NCBI GenBank assembly: GCA_012032965.1
Contig: JAAUPT010000023.1
Location: 1 to 11,468 of the forward strand
Origin: Nitrospira sp.
Lineage (GTDB): Bacteria; Nitrospirota; Nitrospiria; Nitrospirales; Nitrospiraceae
Direction: 5' to 3'
Length of the DNA stretch: 11,468 nt
The first letter of the stretch is position 1. Every line of letters starts with the position of its first letter. The translations under genes and the position numbers were made by a program. This document shows, one piece after another, positions 1-7,942 of the stretch. The notes below the pieces were generated by a model. That model was not told the origin of the DNA. It made no database searches and worked only from the letters and a program-made list of their open reading frames with translations.

Positions 1-168
1 GGTGTGGCGTTTAGTGCAGCAGGTCCGACCACGATCGACTATACGTATGTAAACGATACAACCATCACGGCAACGGTTCCCGATGTTCGGCCAGGCATGT
101 CGTTCATCGATATTGTCGCCAGCGGTGGGAATGCGCGATCAAAAGCCTTTCTCGTCCAGGCCAAGTAA
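1..168 (+). CDS. C-terminal fragment of a surface/exported protein, IPT/TIG-like beta domain
   Basis: Frame 1 is open from the first base to a TAA at 166-168, giving the last 55 residues of a protein whose start lies outside the window. The fragment alternates short hydrophobic beta-strand segments with Thr/Gly/Asn turns: a 'NDTTITATVP' strand pair, then 'GMSFIDIVASGG', then a final strand 'KAFLVQAK'. This pattern resembles the last strands of IPT/TIG or similar Ig-like domains that end many exported or cell-surface proteins. There is no transmembrane segment or sorting tail in the visible part. It converges on the nucleotidyltransferase gene, with 45 bases between the two stop codons and no clear terminator hairpin. 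The fold assignment rests on pattern only, and the identity of the full protein cannot be given. Confidence 0.6.
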   Translation, partial: GVAFSAAGPTTIDYTYVNDTTITATVPDVRPGMSFIDIVASGGNARSKAFLVQAK

Positions 169-213
169 GTCCCCGGAATAGGAAGAACCATCGCGTCCGT
201 GGGCGCCTTGTCG

Positions 214-1092
214 TCATTCACTGGCTTCTCGGCGTACCGCTTTCGCGAGGTTCTCAGGCGTGCCGATATCGAGATAGCTGTCCTGTGGAAACTTCACGGC
301 CTGTATTGTCAGCCCAGCCTTGAGGGCTGCTTGAAAGACGACGCCGACCGCTAAGTCCCCTCCTGGATCGTTGGACGTGCTGGCCAAGACGCTCATATTG
401 CGCTTCGTCTCCTCGGCACGGAGAAACTGGTGCAAGAACTCAGAAAAGGCGGGCATCCAGACGGCGAAGCACCAGCCGAACGTCAGTGTCGTCGAAGCGG
501 GTTTCATCACAATCTCACGGACCCGCCCGTCCGTGTCACTATCCACCATATCCCAGATGCGCGTATCTTCAATGCGATGCAGACCAAGCACGACGTCCGC
601 CCCGGTTCGCTCCTGTTGTTCAACCAATCGCCCATAGGCATCCGGTGGACCGAAGAGAATGTCAGGAAAGCCGAACGCAATCCGGTGCTGAGCGGTAAAT
701 GGATATGCGCGATCAAGAGTGTCGGGGGGACCGACTGATCCAGGAATGACAAGGTAAGCAAGCGAGAGGCCTACGCCCTGTCCCTGCTGAAAATAGTTCG
801 GGATGTCCCATTTCCCCTCGCGGATGACGATGAAGGCTTTAGAAATGCCGGCGGCTTTGAATTTTTCCAAGAGATAGTGCGCCGCCACTTTTGGCCGCAG
901 CATCCCCGTCTGTGGATCTTTGGTGAATCCCACAGGAAATAATTCCTTGCTGCAGGGAAACGGCTGCAGGCGCTTCGCTTGGCCAGCCGCTGGAATGAGT
1001 CCCACGATTTCCGGCCAGACTGGACGAGGTTGATCGGAGCGAGGTGCGATCATACGACTTACATTATCGCCGGATTCCAATACTGAGTCCAT
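214..1092 (-). CDS. Nucleotidyltransferase of the glucose-1-phosphate thymidylyl/uridylyl type (NDP-sugar synthase)
   Basis: The 292-residue product carries the NTP-transferase signature at residues 31-54, 'GLIPAAGQAKRLQPF' followed by a 'KELFPVG' block. This is the nucleotide-binding loop with the catalytic lysine region. 'FGFPDILF' (about 140-147, Asp144) fits the metal-binding Asp of the family, and 'YLDIGTPENL' (273-282) is the usual C-terminal block of sugar-1-phosphate nucleotidyltransferases. The family joins a sugar-1-phosphate and an NTP to give an NDP-sugar plus pyrophosphate, for cell-surface glycans, in the cytoplasm. The sugar and base specificity cannot be read from the motifs. 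No rfbB/C/D-like neighbours are present, so it stands alone here. The ATG at 1090-1092 lacks a strong ribosome site. An in-frame ATG at 1051-1053 (Met14) is an alternative that still keeps the whole fold. Confidence 0.85.
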   Translation of the reverse strand: MDSVLESGDNVSRMIAPRSDQPRPVWPEIVGLIPAAGQAKRLQPFPCSKELFPVGFTKDPQTGMLRPKVAAHYLLEKFKAAGISKAFIVIREGKWDIPNYFQQGQGVGLSLAYLVIPGSVGPPDTLDRAYPFTAQHRIAFGFPDILFGPPDAYGRLVEQQERTGADVVLGLHRIEDTRIWDMVDSDTDGRVREIVMKPASTTLTFGWCFAVWMPAFSEFLHQFLRAEETKRNMSVLASTSNDPGGDLAVGVVFQAALKAGLTIQAVKFPQDSYLDIGTPENLAKAVRREASE

Positions 1093-1231
1093 CGACTTTC
1101 ACCATAATGGTGTCGCAGGCACTCCCTCACATCTGAAGGTGGCACTTCATAAAGCGATAGAACCTGATCTTCTTCTGGCAACGCTATAACAGAGTGGGGT
1201 TCGTGTGTTTTATCCGCGGGCACTTGTGTGC

Positions 1232-1257
1232 TAGAATTCTCGGGTACGGATGAGGAG
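1232..1257 (+). promoter_or_regulatory. Candidate -10 element and ribosome binding site for the HMA-like gene
   Basis: TAGAAT at 1232-1237 matches the -10 consensus at five of six positions and lies 28 bases before the ATG. GAGGAG at 1252-1257 is a strong Shine-Dalgarno match 8 bases before the ATG at 1266 and supports that start. No good -35 hexamer sits at the right distance, so the promoter part is weak and only the ribosome site is convincing. Confidence 0.35.
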
Positions 1258-1265
1258 TTCCTTGC

Positions 1266-1640
1266 ATGCGAAATATCTGGAGTTATCGAGCCATTTCGAC
1301 CACGCTGTTTCTCGCAAGTCTTACTCTCGCGCTGCCGGTTTCAGCAGCTCCGCCTGTCAAGGAGCGGCTTCCCTTGACGCTGACCGGCTCAGGTTGTGAC
1401 AGCAAGGAAACCGAGATGAACGCTGTTCTACAGGCCATTCCTGGTGTGATCGGTGTGTATTTTAATCGCATCCCCGACCATGTGCTCGTGGACATTCTTC
1501 CAACTACTGTGAAATCTGCTGATGTGATTACCCGCGTCAACGAGGCGGCATCCTCATGGCAATGCAAGGTCGAGTTCATAGAGGGATGTATTTCGGCCCC
1601 CATGCCGACAGCGTCAGCCACTCCGCACCAACATGAGTAG
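1266..1640 (+). CDS. Small periplasmic protein with HMA-like (heavy-metal-associated) fold
   Basis: This 124-residue product starts with a clear Sec signal peptide: a basic start, a hydrophobic core at about 9-24, and a likely cut after 'PVSA' near residue 27. Residues 36-106 follow the beta-alpha-beta-beta-alpha-beta order of HMA domains. 'LTLTGSGC' is strand 1 plus the metal-loop position, a helix ends in 'IPGVIGVYF', then come strand 'HVLVDIL', a helix around 'ADVITRVNEA', and strand 'CKVEFIEGC'. Cys44 stands where the first Cys of the CxxC motif would be, but the second is missing ('GCDSKE'). Cys100 and Cys108 and a His-containing tail ('PHQHE') are other possible ligands. A metal or thiol role is inferred. 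The gene is divergent from the nucleotidyltransferase and convergent with the next gene. A GAGGAG site 8 bases upstream fixes the start. Confidence 0.65.
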   Translation: MRNIWSYRAISTTLFLASLTLALPVSAAPPVKERLPLTLTGSGCDSKETEMNAVLQAIPGVIGVYFNRIPDHVLVDILPTTVKSADVITRVNEAASSWQCKVEFIEGCISAPMPTASATPHQHE

Positions 1641-1754
1641 CGGTGGGCGATCGGATATTGCGGCGCGGTCGCCGAAAAATTCCACCGTCCGTGAGTTAAT
1701 CGGAAAGCATCGGGAGGCAGGTTGATGCCTGCTACTTATCCTGGTGGAAGCCGG

Positions 1755-2048
1755 TCATTCGAGAGATTCCAGCGTTGTAGGCGGCTTGAGTAACATTTTC
1801 TGCTGTCTGGAATCTTGGTCAATCAATTTCAATGTTTCCAGTTGAGACTCTAACTCTTGAATCCGTTCATCTCGCTCACGAATTTGCTTCCGCAAGTCCC
1901 GCACCTTCGCTGACTGATCGACAACCGGATGAGGCTTCTGTTCCACCGGGGGAAGGTGAGCGATCGCGCATCCCTGAAAAACAACACATATCGTCACTGC
2001 GCTGGTCAAAGCACTCCTCTTCATCCTGTACCACAACCTCAGATTCAT
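1755..2048 (-). CDS. Small coiled-coil lipoprotein of unknown function
   Basis: The 97-residue product has a short basic N-terminus, a hydrophobic stretch and a lipobox-like end 'VVFQGC' with Cys27, which suggests a lipid-anchored envelope protein. Residues about 45-83 are strongly charged and heptad-like ('VRDLRKQIRERDERIQELE' and onwards), typical of a coiled coil. The C-terminal tail is short and Pro/Thr-containing. It resembles small Lpp- or SlyB-associated coiled-coil lipoproteins only in overall build, and I do not recognise the family. An in-frame ATG at 2022-2024 (Met9, 'MKRSALTS') gives a more compact signal peptide and may be the true start, since neither ATG has a clearly better ribosome site. 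The position -2 Gln in the lipobox is unusual. Confidence 0.6.
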   Translation of the reverse strand: MNLRLWYRMKRSALTSAVTICVVFQGCAIAHLPPVEQKPHPVVDQSAKVRDLRKQIRERDERIQELESQLETLKLIDQDSRQQKMLLKPPTTLESLE

Positions 2049-2065
2049 AGAGTGTCAACCTATAC

Positions 2066-2109
2066 GACCAGGTCGGGATTTCTCAAGCCATAGTTCCCAA
2101 CGCCTGGTC
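2066..2109. repeat. Inverted repeat GACCAGG...CCTGGTC upstream of the lipoprotein gene
   Basis: GACCAGG (2066-2072) pairs perfectly with CCTGGTC (2103-2109). Inside it GGGA (2075-2078) can pair with TCCC (2095-2098), giving a two-part stem with a small internal loop. It begins 18 bases upstream of the ATG at 2048 (- strand). It could act as an operator or as a structure in the transcript leader. No function can be assigned. Confidence 0.45.
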
Positions 2110-2212
2110 TAGGATATCACTTCTCGATGGCTTCCTCAGCAGCAGGGCACGTGGCTCATCAACGATTTGCGGGCAAGACGGCGACACGCCAAGAGTACCT
2201 TGGCAGATACGT

Positions 2213-2231
2213 GTCCAGTATGACACTGGAC
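2213..2231. repeat. Perfect 7-base inverted repeat GTCCAGT-ATGAC-ACTGGAC
   Basis: Both arms match perfectly around a 5-base loop. No T-run follows on either strand, so it is not a typical intrinsic terminator. It may be a protein-binding site, a short RNA hairpin, or chance. Confidence 0.45.
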
Positions 2232-2474
2232 TTGTGGTGACGGCTTCAGCTGAAACATATGTGTGTGACGGAGGTTGGATTCGATATATGAATCAGAGGA
2301 GTCAGCAGAGATGGCCGCCAAGCGGCTAATAGGCACGCGAATTCTCCAACCTTGACTATCTCGTACTCGACGAGACTACGCTTCGACACACATCATTAAT
2401 CAAAACCCATCTGCTGCTGGCGACATGCGCTTGACTGACGAACGCGCCAATGGAACTCGTTAGGAGAAAGTCGC

Positions 2475-2702
2475 CTAAAGACCGGATTGCCGAAGGGAGG
2501 CGAGGACGATCAACACATTGCCAACCTCTTTCCACGATAGCACTGCAATTTCCTGGTCGGCGTTGAGGGATTGGAGCAGGAGGAGGATACCGAGGGATAC
2601 GGCAATGATACTAGGCCAGATCATCGAGAGAGCACCGAGAACGAGGACGAACGCTATTGCCGCCCACGTATGCTGGACAAACTGGCTTTTGACTGTGCTC
2701 AT
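2475..2702 (-). CDS. Small two-helix membrane protein, unknown function
   Basis: I chose the ATG at 2700-2702 because GAGGGGG lies 7 bases upstream. The longer frame back to 2744 would add an uncharacteristic Arg/Gly-rich head. The 75-residue product has two adjoining hydrophobic segments, about 12-29 and 31-46, broken by 'WPS', then a polar turn ('NADQE') and a weakly hydrophobic C-terminal helix. There is no signal cleavage site, so it is probably an inner-membrane protein with both helices in the bilayer. It has no recognised catalytic motif, and its neighbours on the - strand are not closely spaced, so it is probably transcribed alone. Confidence 0.6.
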   Translation of the reverse strand: MSTVKSQFVQHTWAAIAFVLVLGALSMIWPSIIAVSLGILLLLQSLNADQEIAVLSWKEVGNVLIVLASLRQSGL

Positions 2703-3178
2703 ACTATGCCCCCTCGTGGGCTTTCCACGTACACACCTACGCATTATTGATTGAATGGGTTAGACCATAGCATATAATGATGCACCGCACACAGCTAGGA
2801 ATCCTACTGGACACTGACTCTTCAATACGGAAATACTGAGTCTTAGAAAAGCAAGGACCATACCGCGTAAGAATCATCCCGAGAGTTGTCTGAATTACGA
2901 GGAATTGCCCTACTGATTCTCTAAGTAATAGGCCAGAAAGGCGTATCACTTTAGATTCAGCGCATCTGAATGGATTCAATAAACGCGAGCTCGGTGATTG
3001 ATTAGGCAATCGGAAAGACGATGTTCCTGTCGGTGCGCCACGCCGGATTTATCCAAAATTCAGCCTACTCTCCTCACTCAGAAGAAGCGCATGCGAGAGA
3101 CGAACCGTTGGCGGCCATGAGGGGAAAAGGTCCACCAAATATTACCTCAAGGCGCGGCACACTTCGCCGTGATGAATT
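2703..3178. other. Gene-poor intergenic stretch
   Basis: Base composition looks more AT-rich than the flanking genes, at least across 2750-3000. Open frames of about 90 codons exist on both strands but have no good ribosome site and no family-like motifs. ATTCAG (2955-2960) and CTGAAT (2966-2971) form a 6-base hairpin with a 5-base loop. On the - strand, the sequence just past the exported protein's stop holds only a 4-base CGGC/GCCG pairing, too weak to call a terminator. Confidence 0.4.
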
Positions 3179-4179
3179 CTACGACGAGGCTGACTGGTTC
3201 GTAGTCGGTTTCGATCGGAAGTCTTGTATCATGTTCCACACACGGAAAACATCGAGAGTCAGAGTCGCGCCGTACGTCGGTCCATAGTCGCGCTCCGCGA
3301 TGTTGCCCATGCTGTCGTTCCAGGTTTCGAGCCGCACCGGTCCAAAAGACCCCGCAATCGCCCACGCAAAATGTTCCTGGCTCTGCCCCGTCGTATTCAC
3401 GAAAATCCCAGAGTCCCACATGAGGGCAAACTCAATTTCCCACGTCGGAATCGTTTCGCCTGTCTCAGTCGTCACATACTGACCAAAGGCGATCGACGGC
3501 TGCACCAGTCCGGCGGTCCTTCTCACGGAATGTAGTACGGCTCCGTTGTCCTGATAACTGATCCGCCCGAGGACGGAAGCTCGTGCACTCACATCTCCCC
3601 AGCTTCCAGAATAGAGTGTTGGCGTAATCGGCATCCGCCTGATACCGGCTCGAAGAAACCCTTGCTGATAAATCGTGCCCACAGAAAACCCCGCACCCGC
3701 AAAGATGACCTTGGGGCGAAACAATGGAAACCATCGTGTGATGGACCCATCGATCATGGCGTCAGTTTCACGACGCGGATCCACCGTCGGAACCGTTGGC
3801 AACTGACGAAGTTGATGGACGACCTTGTTTTGAAGGTATTGCGTGGGCTCGTCACCTGTGGGACTGACTCCAGCCGTCAGGTTGGTGCTCCAGCCTTGTA
3901 GGAATCCACCCCAATGTTGGTCCAGCTCATCGTGATCAAGTTAAAGCCGAGCGTATTCCCAACCGTAGAATCATACTTGTTCCCCAAACCATCCGTCGGT
4001 GTGAACCGATTGAGGGTCAACCCACCGGTAAATGTGGAATACTGATCAGGAAATGCCATGGCACCCCAATGGACGGATGGAGCAGGAGATTCGCTCCATA
4101 CCGGACTGGAGGAGAACACGACAACCAGGAACATACTTAGGAGAGGAGCCAACCATTTTCTAACCCAGAGATCGGCCAT
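3179..4179 (-). CDS. Exported protein of unknown function, possible outer-membrane beta-barrel, split by one frame break
   Basis: Two - strand frames read as one protein of about 333 residues. The upstream part begins at ATG 4177-4179 with a signal peptide: 'MADLWVRK', a hydrophobic core, and a likely cut near 'SPVWS'. It reads to about 3909. Adding one G to the G4 run (C4 on the + strand at 3909-3912) carries the reading into 'GFLQGWSTNLTAGVSP', on through 'PTVPTVDPRR' and to the TAG at 3179-3181. The mature part is rich in Gly, aromatic residues and alternating strands ('AGAGFSVGTIYQQGFLRAGIR', 'GPTYGATLTLDVF'), suiting a beta-barrel or beta-rich envelope protein. The order 'NKVVHQL' then 'FSVGTIYQQ...AGIR' vaguely recalls LpxR-type lipid A deacylases (DUF2219), but I cannot confirm this. 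An in-frame ATG at 4273-4275 has a better ribosome site (GAGAGG, 9 bases away) but would give an abnormally long N-region. Confidence 0.6.
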
Positions 4180-4520
4180 CCTCTTGCGATCCACCACCGG
4201 TGTACATTTGCAGGTACGACCATGCTGGATATCTCTGGGCCCGTGCCGAGCTGGGTAGGGAATTATCCTGACCATCGAAAAAGACCTCTCACTAAAGGCG
4301 ACGTTATCACAGCGAAACACCTGAGGCATTCTACATAATAGAGGTGCTAGTGGCGACCCAATTCTTTGACAACTGAACGAGAGTAACCCTCCGATTCCGT
4401 GATCAATTTACTGAATCCGCAGCGCTTCTCCCTCGACAGACCTCCTGATCCTATGCTAGCTTACGCGCTCGTTTTTCTGAGCTCACTCCCTATCCACACG
4501 AGAGCGCGCAGGCTCAGCAC
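4180..4520. other. Divergent intergenic region between the exported protein gene and pycA
   Basis: This region should hold promoters for both directions. On the - strand TATTAT (complement of 4335-4340) could serve as a -10, with TTGGGT 15 bases upstream as a poor -35. On the + strand a perfect TTGACA at 4366-4371 has no matching -10 at 16-18 bases. A leader structure is possible before pycA: GCGCTCGT (4465-4472) pairs with ACGAG(AG)CGC (4498-4507), with a 2-base bulge and a 25-base loop. There is no strong ribosome site before the ATG at 4521. None of these calls is firm. Confidence 0.3.
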
Positions 4521-5942
4521 ATGTTCAAAGAAAAATCTTAGTAGCCAATCGCGGTGAAATCGCCATGCGGATCATCCGCGCCTGCCGCGAGTTGAATATC
4601 GCCACCGCAGCGATCTATTCCGAAGCGGATTCAACCGGGATCTACGTGAAAAAGGCGGACGAATCCTACATGGTCGGACCCGGACCGGTGAAGGGATTCC
4701 TTGATAGCAAGCAGATCGTCGACCTTGCCAAACGAATCGGCGCTGACGCCATCCATCCAGGATATGGATTTCTCTCTGAAAATGCGGAGTTCGCCGAGCT
4801 TTGTCAGGCCTCGGATATCACATTCATCGGCCCTTCGACCCATGCCATTACCCTCATGGGAAGCAAAGTGAAGGCGCGTAAGCTCGCCGAATCGGTCGGC
4901 GTTCCGGTTGTGCCCGGCACCGATGGGGCCATTACCAACGTGAAGGAAGCCCTGGCCTTCGTAAAAACAACGGGCTACCCCCGTCATGATCAAGGCAAGC
5001 GCCGGAGGCGGCGGTCGTGGCCTTCGAGTCGTGCGGTCCAATGAGGAACTGCTCGAGAACATGGAGGTTGCGGCGCGGGAAGCGCAGGCCTCTTTCGGCG
5101 ACGGCAGCGTCTTCATCGAAAAATATATCGAGCGCCCGCATCACATCGAGTTCCAAATTCTGGGAGATCGCCACGGCAACATCATCCATCTCGGAGAACG
5201 AGACTGTTCAATCCAGCGACGACACCAGAAACTGATCGAGATCGCCCCCTCCCTCGTCCTGACCCCTACGCTCCGGGCCGACATGGGAAAGGCCGCGGTA
5301 GACATCGCCCAGGCGGTGAATTACGACAACGCGGGAACCGTGGAGTTTCTCCTCGATCAAGAAGGCAAGTTTTACTTCATCGAGATGAATCCGCGACTCC
5401 AAGTCGAACACACGGTGACGGAGCAGATTACCGCCATCGATATCGTGCGGAATCAAATTAAGATCGCAGCAGGCCTGCCGCTCAGCATCCAGCAGGAAGA
5501 TGTCATCCTGCAAGGCCACGCGATTCAGTGCCGGATCAATGCGGAAGATCCGAAAAACAATTTCCTGCCCTGCACAGGCACTGTCACGGCGTACTTCTCT
5601 CCTGGTGGAATCGGCGTCCGCATCGACGGAGCGGTGTACAAGGATTACACCGTGCCGCCCTATTACGACGCCCTGCTGGCCAAGTTGACGGTCCGGGGAC
5701 GCACCTGGGAAGAAGCCGTTAGTCGGATGAGACGCTCCCTTGAGGAGTACGTGCTCCGCGGAGTGAAAACGACGATTCCCTTCATGGAGACGATCATGCA
5801 GGAGCCGGATTTTATCGCAGGGCGCTTCGACACGTCGTATCTGGACACCCACCCTGAGTTGTACTCGTACCACGAGTTTGAGCAGCCGGAAGATCTTGTT
5901 CTCGCACTGTCTGCCGCAATCGCCGCATACGAAGGACTCTAG
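4521..5942 (+). CDS. pycA: Pyruvate carboxylase subunit A (biotin carboxylase), with two frame breaks
   Basis: This subunit uses ATP and bicarbonate to carboxylate biotin on its partner's carrier domain, in the cytoplasm. Repaired, the product is about 473 residues, the usual length for a stand-alone biotin carboxylase. It starts 'MFKEKILVANRGEIA', the family N-terminus. The ATP-grasp glycine loop 'KASAGGGGRGLR' is at about 158-169, 'ERDCSIQRRHQK' at 226-237, and the metal/catalytic block 'EMNPRLQVEHTVTE' at 288-301. The C-terminal biotin carboxylase domain then runs to 'AYEGL'. The first break is in the A5 run at 4531-4535, where one A is missing (or two are extra). The second is an extra C in the C5 run at 4978-4982, before which the text reads 'KTTGYP' and after which 'VMIKASAGG'. 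Motifs are intact across both, so the breaks are probably sequence errors. pycB follows after 46 bases. A 2-oxoglutarate carboxylase small subunit (CfiB) or an acetyl-CoA carboxylase AccC is possible, but the PycB-like partner favours pyruvate carboxylase. Confidence 0.85.
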
Positions 5943-5988
5943 TAATTCCGACAACGCCGCCGAGGCCTAACACACCACACGAGACGTC

Positions 5989-7942
5989 ATGGCAAAAAGA
6001 CGACCACCAGCAAGAAAACAGGCGAAGAAGACCGCATCGTATGTTCCGACGGTGAAGACGTCAAAAAAGGTCACATCGCGCCCCAGTGAGTTCACAATCC
6101 AGCCGGCAGTCGGCAAGCCGGTCCTGATTACCGATGTCGCGCTGCGAGACGGACATCAATCCTTACTGGCTACCCGCATGCGCACCGAGGATATGCTGCC
6201 GATCGCACAGAAGCTCGATGCTATCGGCTATTGGTCGCTGGAAGTGTGGGGCGGAGCGACCTTCGATACCTGTCTGCGCTTTTTGAAGGAAGATCCTTGG
6301 GAACGGCTCCGGGCGTTACGAGCCGCGATGCCCAACACCAAACTCCAGATGTTGTTGCGGGGACAAAATCTTGTCGGTTATCGACATTACGCCGACGATG
6401 TGGTGGAACAGTTCATTGAACGTTCGGCTAAGAACGGTATCGATGTCTTCCGCATCTTCGACGCACTGAACGACGTGCGAAACCTCGATCGGGCCGTGAG
6501 CGAAGTAAAGGCCTGCGGTAAACATGCGGAAGCGGCCATCTCCTATACAGTCAGCCCGGTGCATAGTATCGACCGTTTCGTGGATCTCGCCAGGAAGTTG
6601 GAAGATCTGGGGACGGATACCATTTGCATCAAAGATATGGCTGGGCTCTTGGCTCCGCTCGATGCGTATCGCCTGGTGCGTCGACTGAAAGCGGCGGTCA
6701 AAGTTCCGCTCCATCTGCACTCCCACTACACCTCGGGGATGGCCTCCATGTCTTCGTTGATGGCGATTCTTGGAGGGCTTGACATGCTGGATACCTCGAT
6801 TTCGCCGCTGGCTGGGGGGACATCCCACCCGGCGACCGAAACGTTGGTCGCCGCACTCCAGAGCACGCCCTATGACACGGGTCTGGACCTCGCATCCTTC
6901 CAGCCGATCACGAACACTTTCGGACTGTTCGTCGCAGGTACCGTCAGTTCGAGAGCGATTTTACCGGCGTCGATGCCGAAATCCTCATGTCGCAGATTCC
7001 CGGAGGTATGTTGTCGAATCTGGCGGCTCAATTAGCCGAACAGAACGCCCTGGACCGGATGAAAGAGGTTCTTGACGAAGTGCCACGTGTACGAAAAGAG
7101 ATGGGATATCCTCCGCTCGTCACCCCGACCAGCCAGATCGTCGGAACCCAGGCGACCCTCAATGTACTGACGGGAGAACGATACAAAGTCATCACGACTG
7201 AAACGAAGAATTATTTCTTGGGACTCTATGGCCGTGCACCGGGACAAGTCGATCTCGATGTGATGGCGCGCGCAACCGGCGACGAAACCCCGATCAAGAG
7301 CAGACCCGCCGATCGCCTGGATCCGGAATTGGACGATGCCAAAAAGGAACTGCCCGAGTCCGCCCAAAGCATCGAGGACCAGCTGTCGTTCGTGCTCTTC
7401 CCCAACATCGCGCGTGACTTTTTCGAGGCTCGTGAAAAAGGCGATCTGACCCCGGAACCGCTTGAATTCGGCTCGGCAAAAGGGCCCATGACCGCTCATG
7501 AACTGCATCTAGCCCCCGTTGAATTTAATGTGACGGTACATGGCGAAACGTATCATGTGAAGGTCTCGGGCTCCGGTCGAAAGATCGACGGCCGCAAACC
7601 CTACTACATCCGGGTCAACGACAAGCTGGAGGAAGTCTCGCTTGAACCGATCCAGGAAGTATTGGCCGGTGTCCCCGAATCCCAGGAGACCGATTCCGGA
7701 GGAAAACCCAAACGACCCAAGCCATCAAAACCTGGTGACGTCGCCCCGCCCATGCCAGGCCGCGTCGTGAAGATCCTCGCTGCAATCGGTGATCAGGTGC
7801 AAGCCGGCGACCCCCTGTTGATCATCGAAGCGATGAAGATGGAAAGCCAGGTCCCGGCACCCATCGATGGAAAGTCGCGACGATCCTAGCGAGCGAGGGA
7901 GACAATGTGAAGACCGATGAAACGGTCATTCAACTTGAGTAA
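5989..7942 (+). CDS. pycB: Pyruvate carboxylase subunit B (carboxyltransferase plus biotin carrier), with two frame breaks
   Basis: This subunit moves CO2 from carboxybiotin to pyruvate, giving oxaloacetate. After repair it is 651 residues. A Lys/Arg-rich head (1-30) precedes the carboxyltransferase barrel: 'DVALRDGHQSLLATRM' at 49-64 (metal Asp49, substrate loop), 'CIKDMAG' at 213-219 (Lys215, the carboxylated/metal-bridging lysine) and 'HLHSHYTSG' at 242-250 (metal His242/His244). A conserved carboxylase domain follows, then a Pro/Lys linker ('KPKRPKPSKPGD') and the biotin carrier 'EAMKMES' (Lys617). One base is missing near G6912 ('QPIT' should continue 'EHFRTVRRRYRQFE'), and one A is missing in the A3 run at 7871-7873. 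The second repair extends the end to 'KTDETVIQLE', placing the biotin lysine 34 residues from the C-terminus, as is normal for the family. An oxaloacetate decarboxylase alpha subunit is possible by homology, but no beta/gamma subunits are seen. A CfiA 2-oxoglutarate carboxylase subunit is also related. Confidence 0.85.

Larger units (their letters stand above)
2049..2474. other. Gene-free stretch with several inverted repeats
   Basis: No open frame here has a convincing start, ribosome site or protein-like composition. The stretch holds at least four inverted repeats: 2066-2109, 2213-2231, the 10-base palindrome TTCAGCTGAA at 2245-2254, and TCTCGT/ACGAGA at 2359-2375 with a 5-base loop. None is followed by a T-run on either strand that would make it a standard terminator. 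It lies upstream of the coiled-coil lipoprotein gene and downstream of the small membrane protein gene, both on the - strand, so it should hold the former's promoter. I could not pick out convincing -35/-10 pairs. Confidence 0.5.

Noticed and set aside
1667..1686. CGGCG-CGGT-CGCCG hairpin followed by AAAAATT as a terminator of the HMA-like gene
   Set aside because: The stem is only 5 base pairs, and the run on the + strand is A-rich rather than T-rich. On the - strand the T-run precedes the hairpin.
2136..2336. 66-residue open frame on the - strand
   Set aside because: Cys/His/Ser-rich text without domain pattern, no ribosome site, and it overlaps inverted repeats.
2737..3009. 90-residue open frame on the - strand
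   Set aside because: No ribosome site, no recognisable motif, low-GC region, and composition unlike the neighbouring genes.
3021..3287. 88-residue open frame on the + strand
   Set aside because: Its second half lies over the 3' end of the exported protein gene in antisense, and its first part has no gene-like features.
4366..4371. Perfect TTGACA as the pycA -35 element
   Set aside because: No -10-like hexamer lies 16-18 bases downstream, and it is about 150 bases from the start codon.
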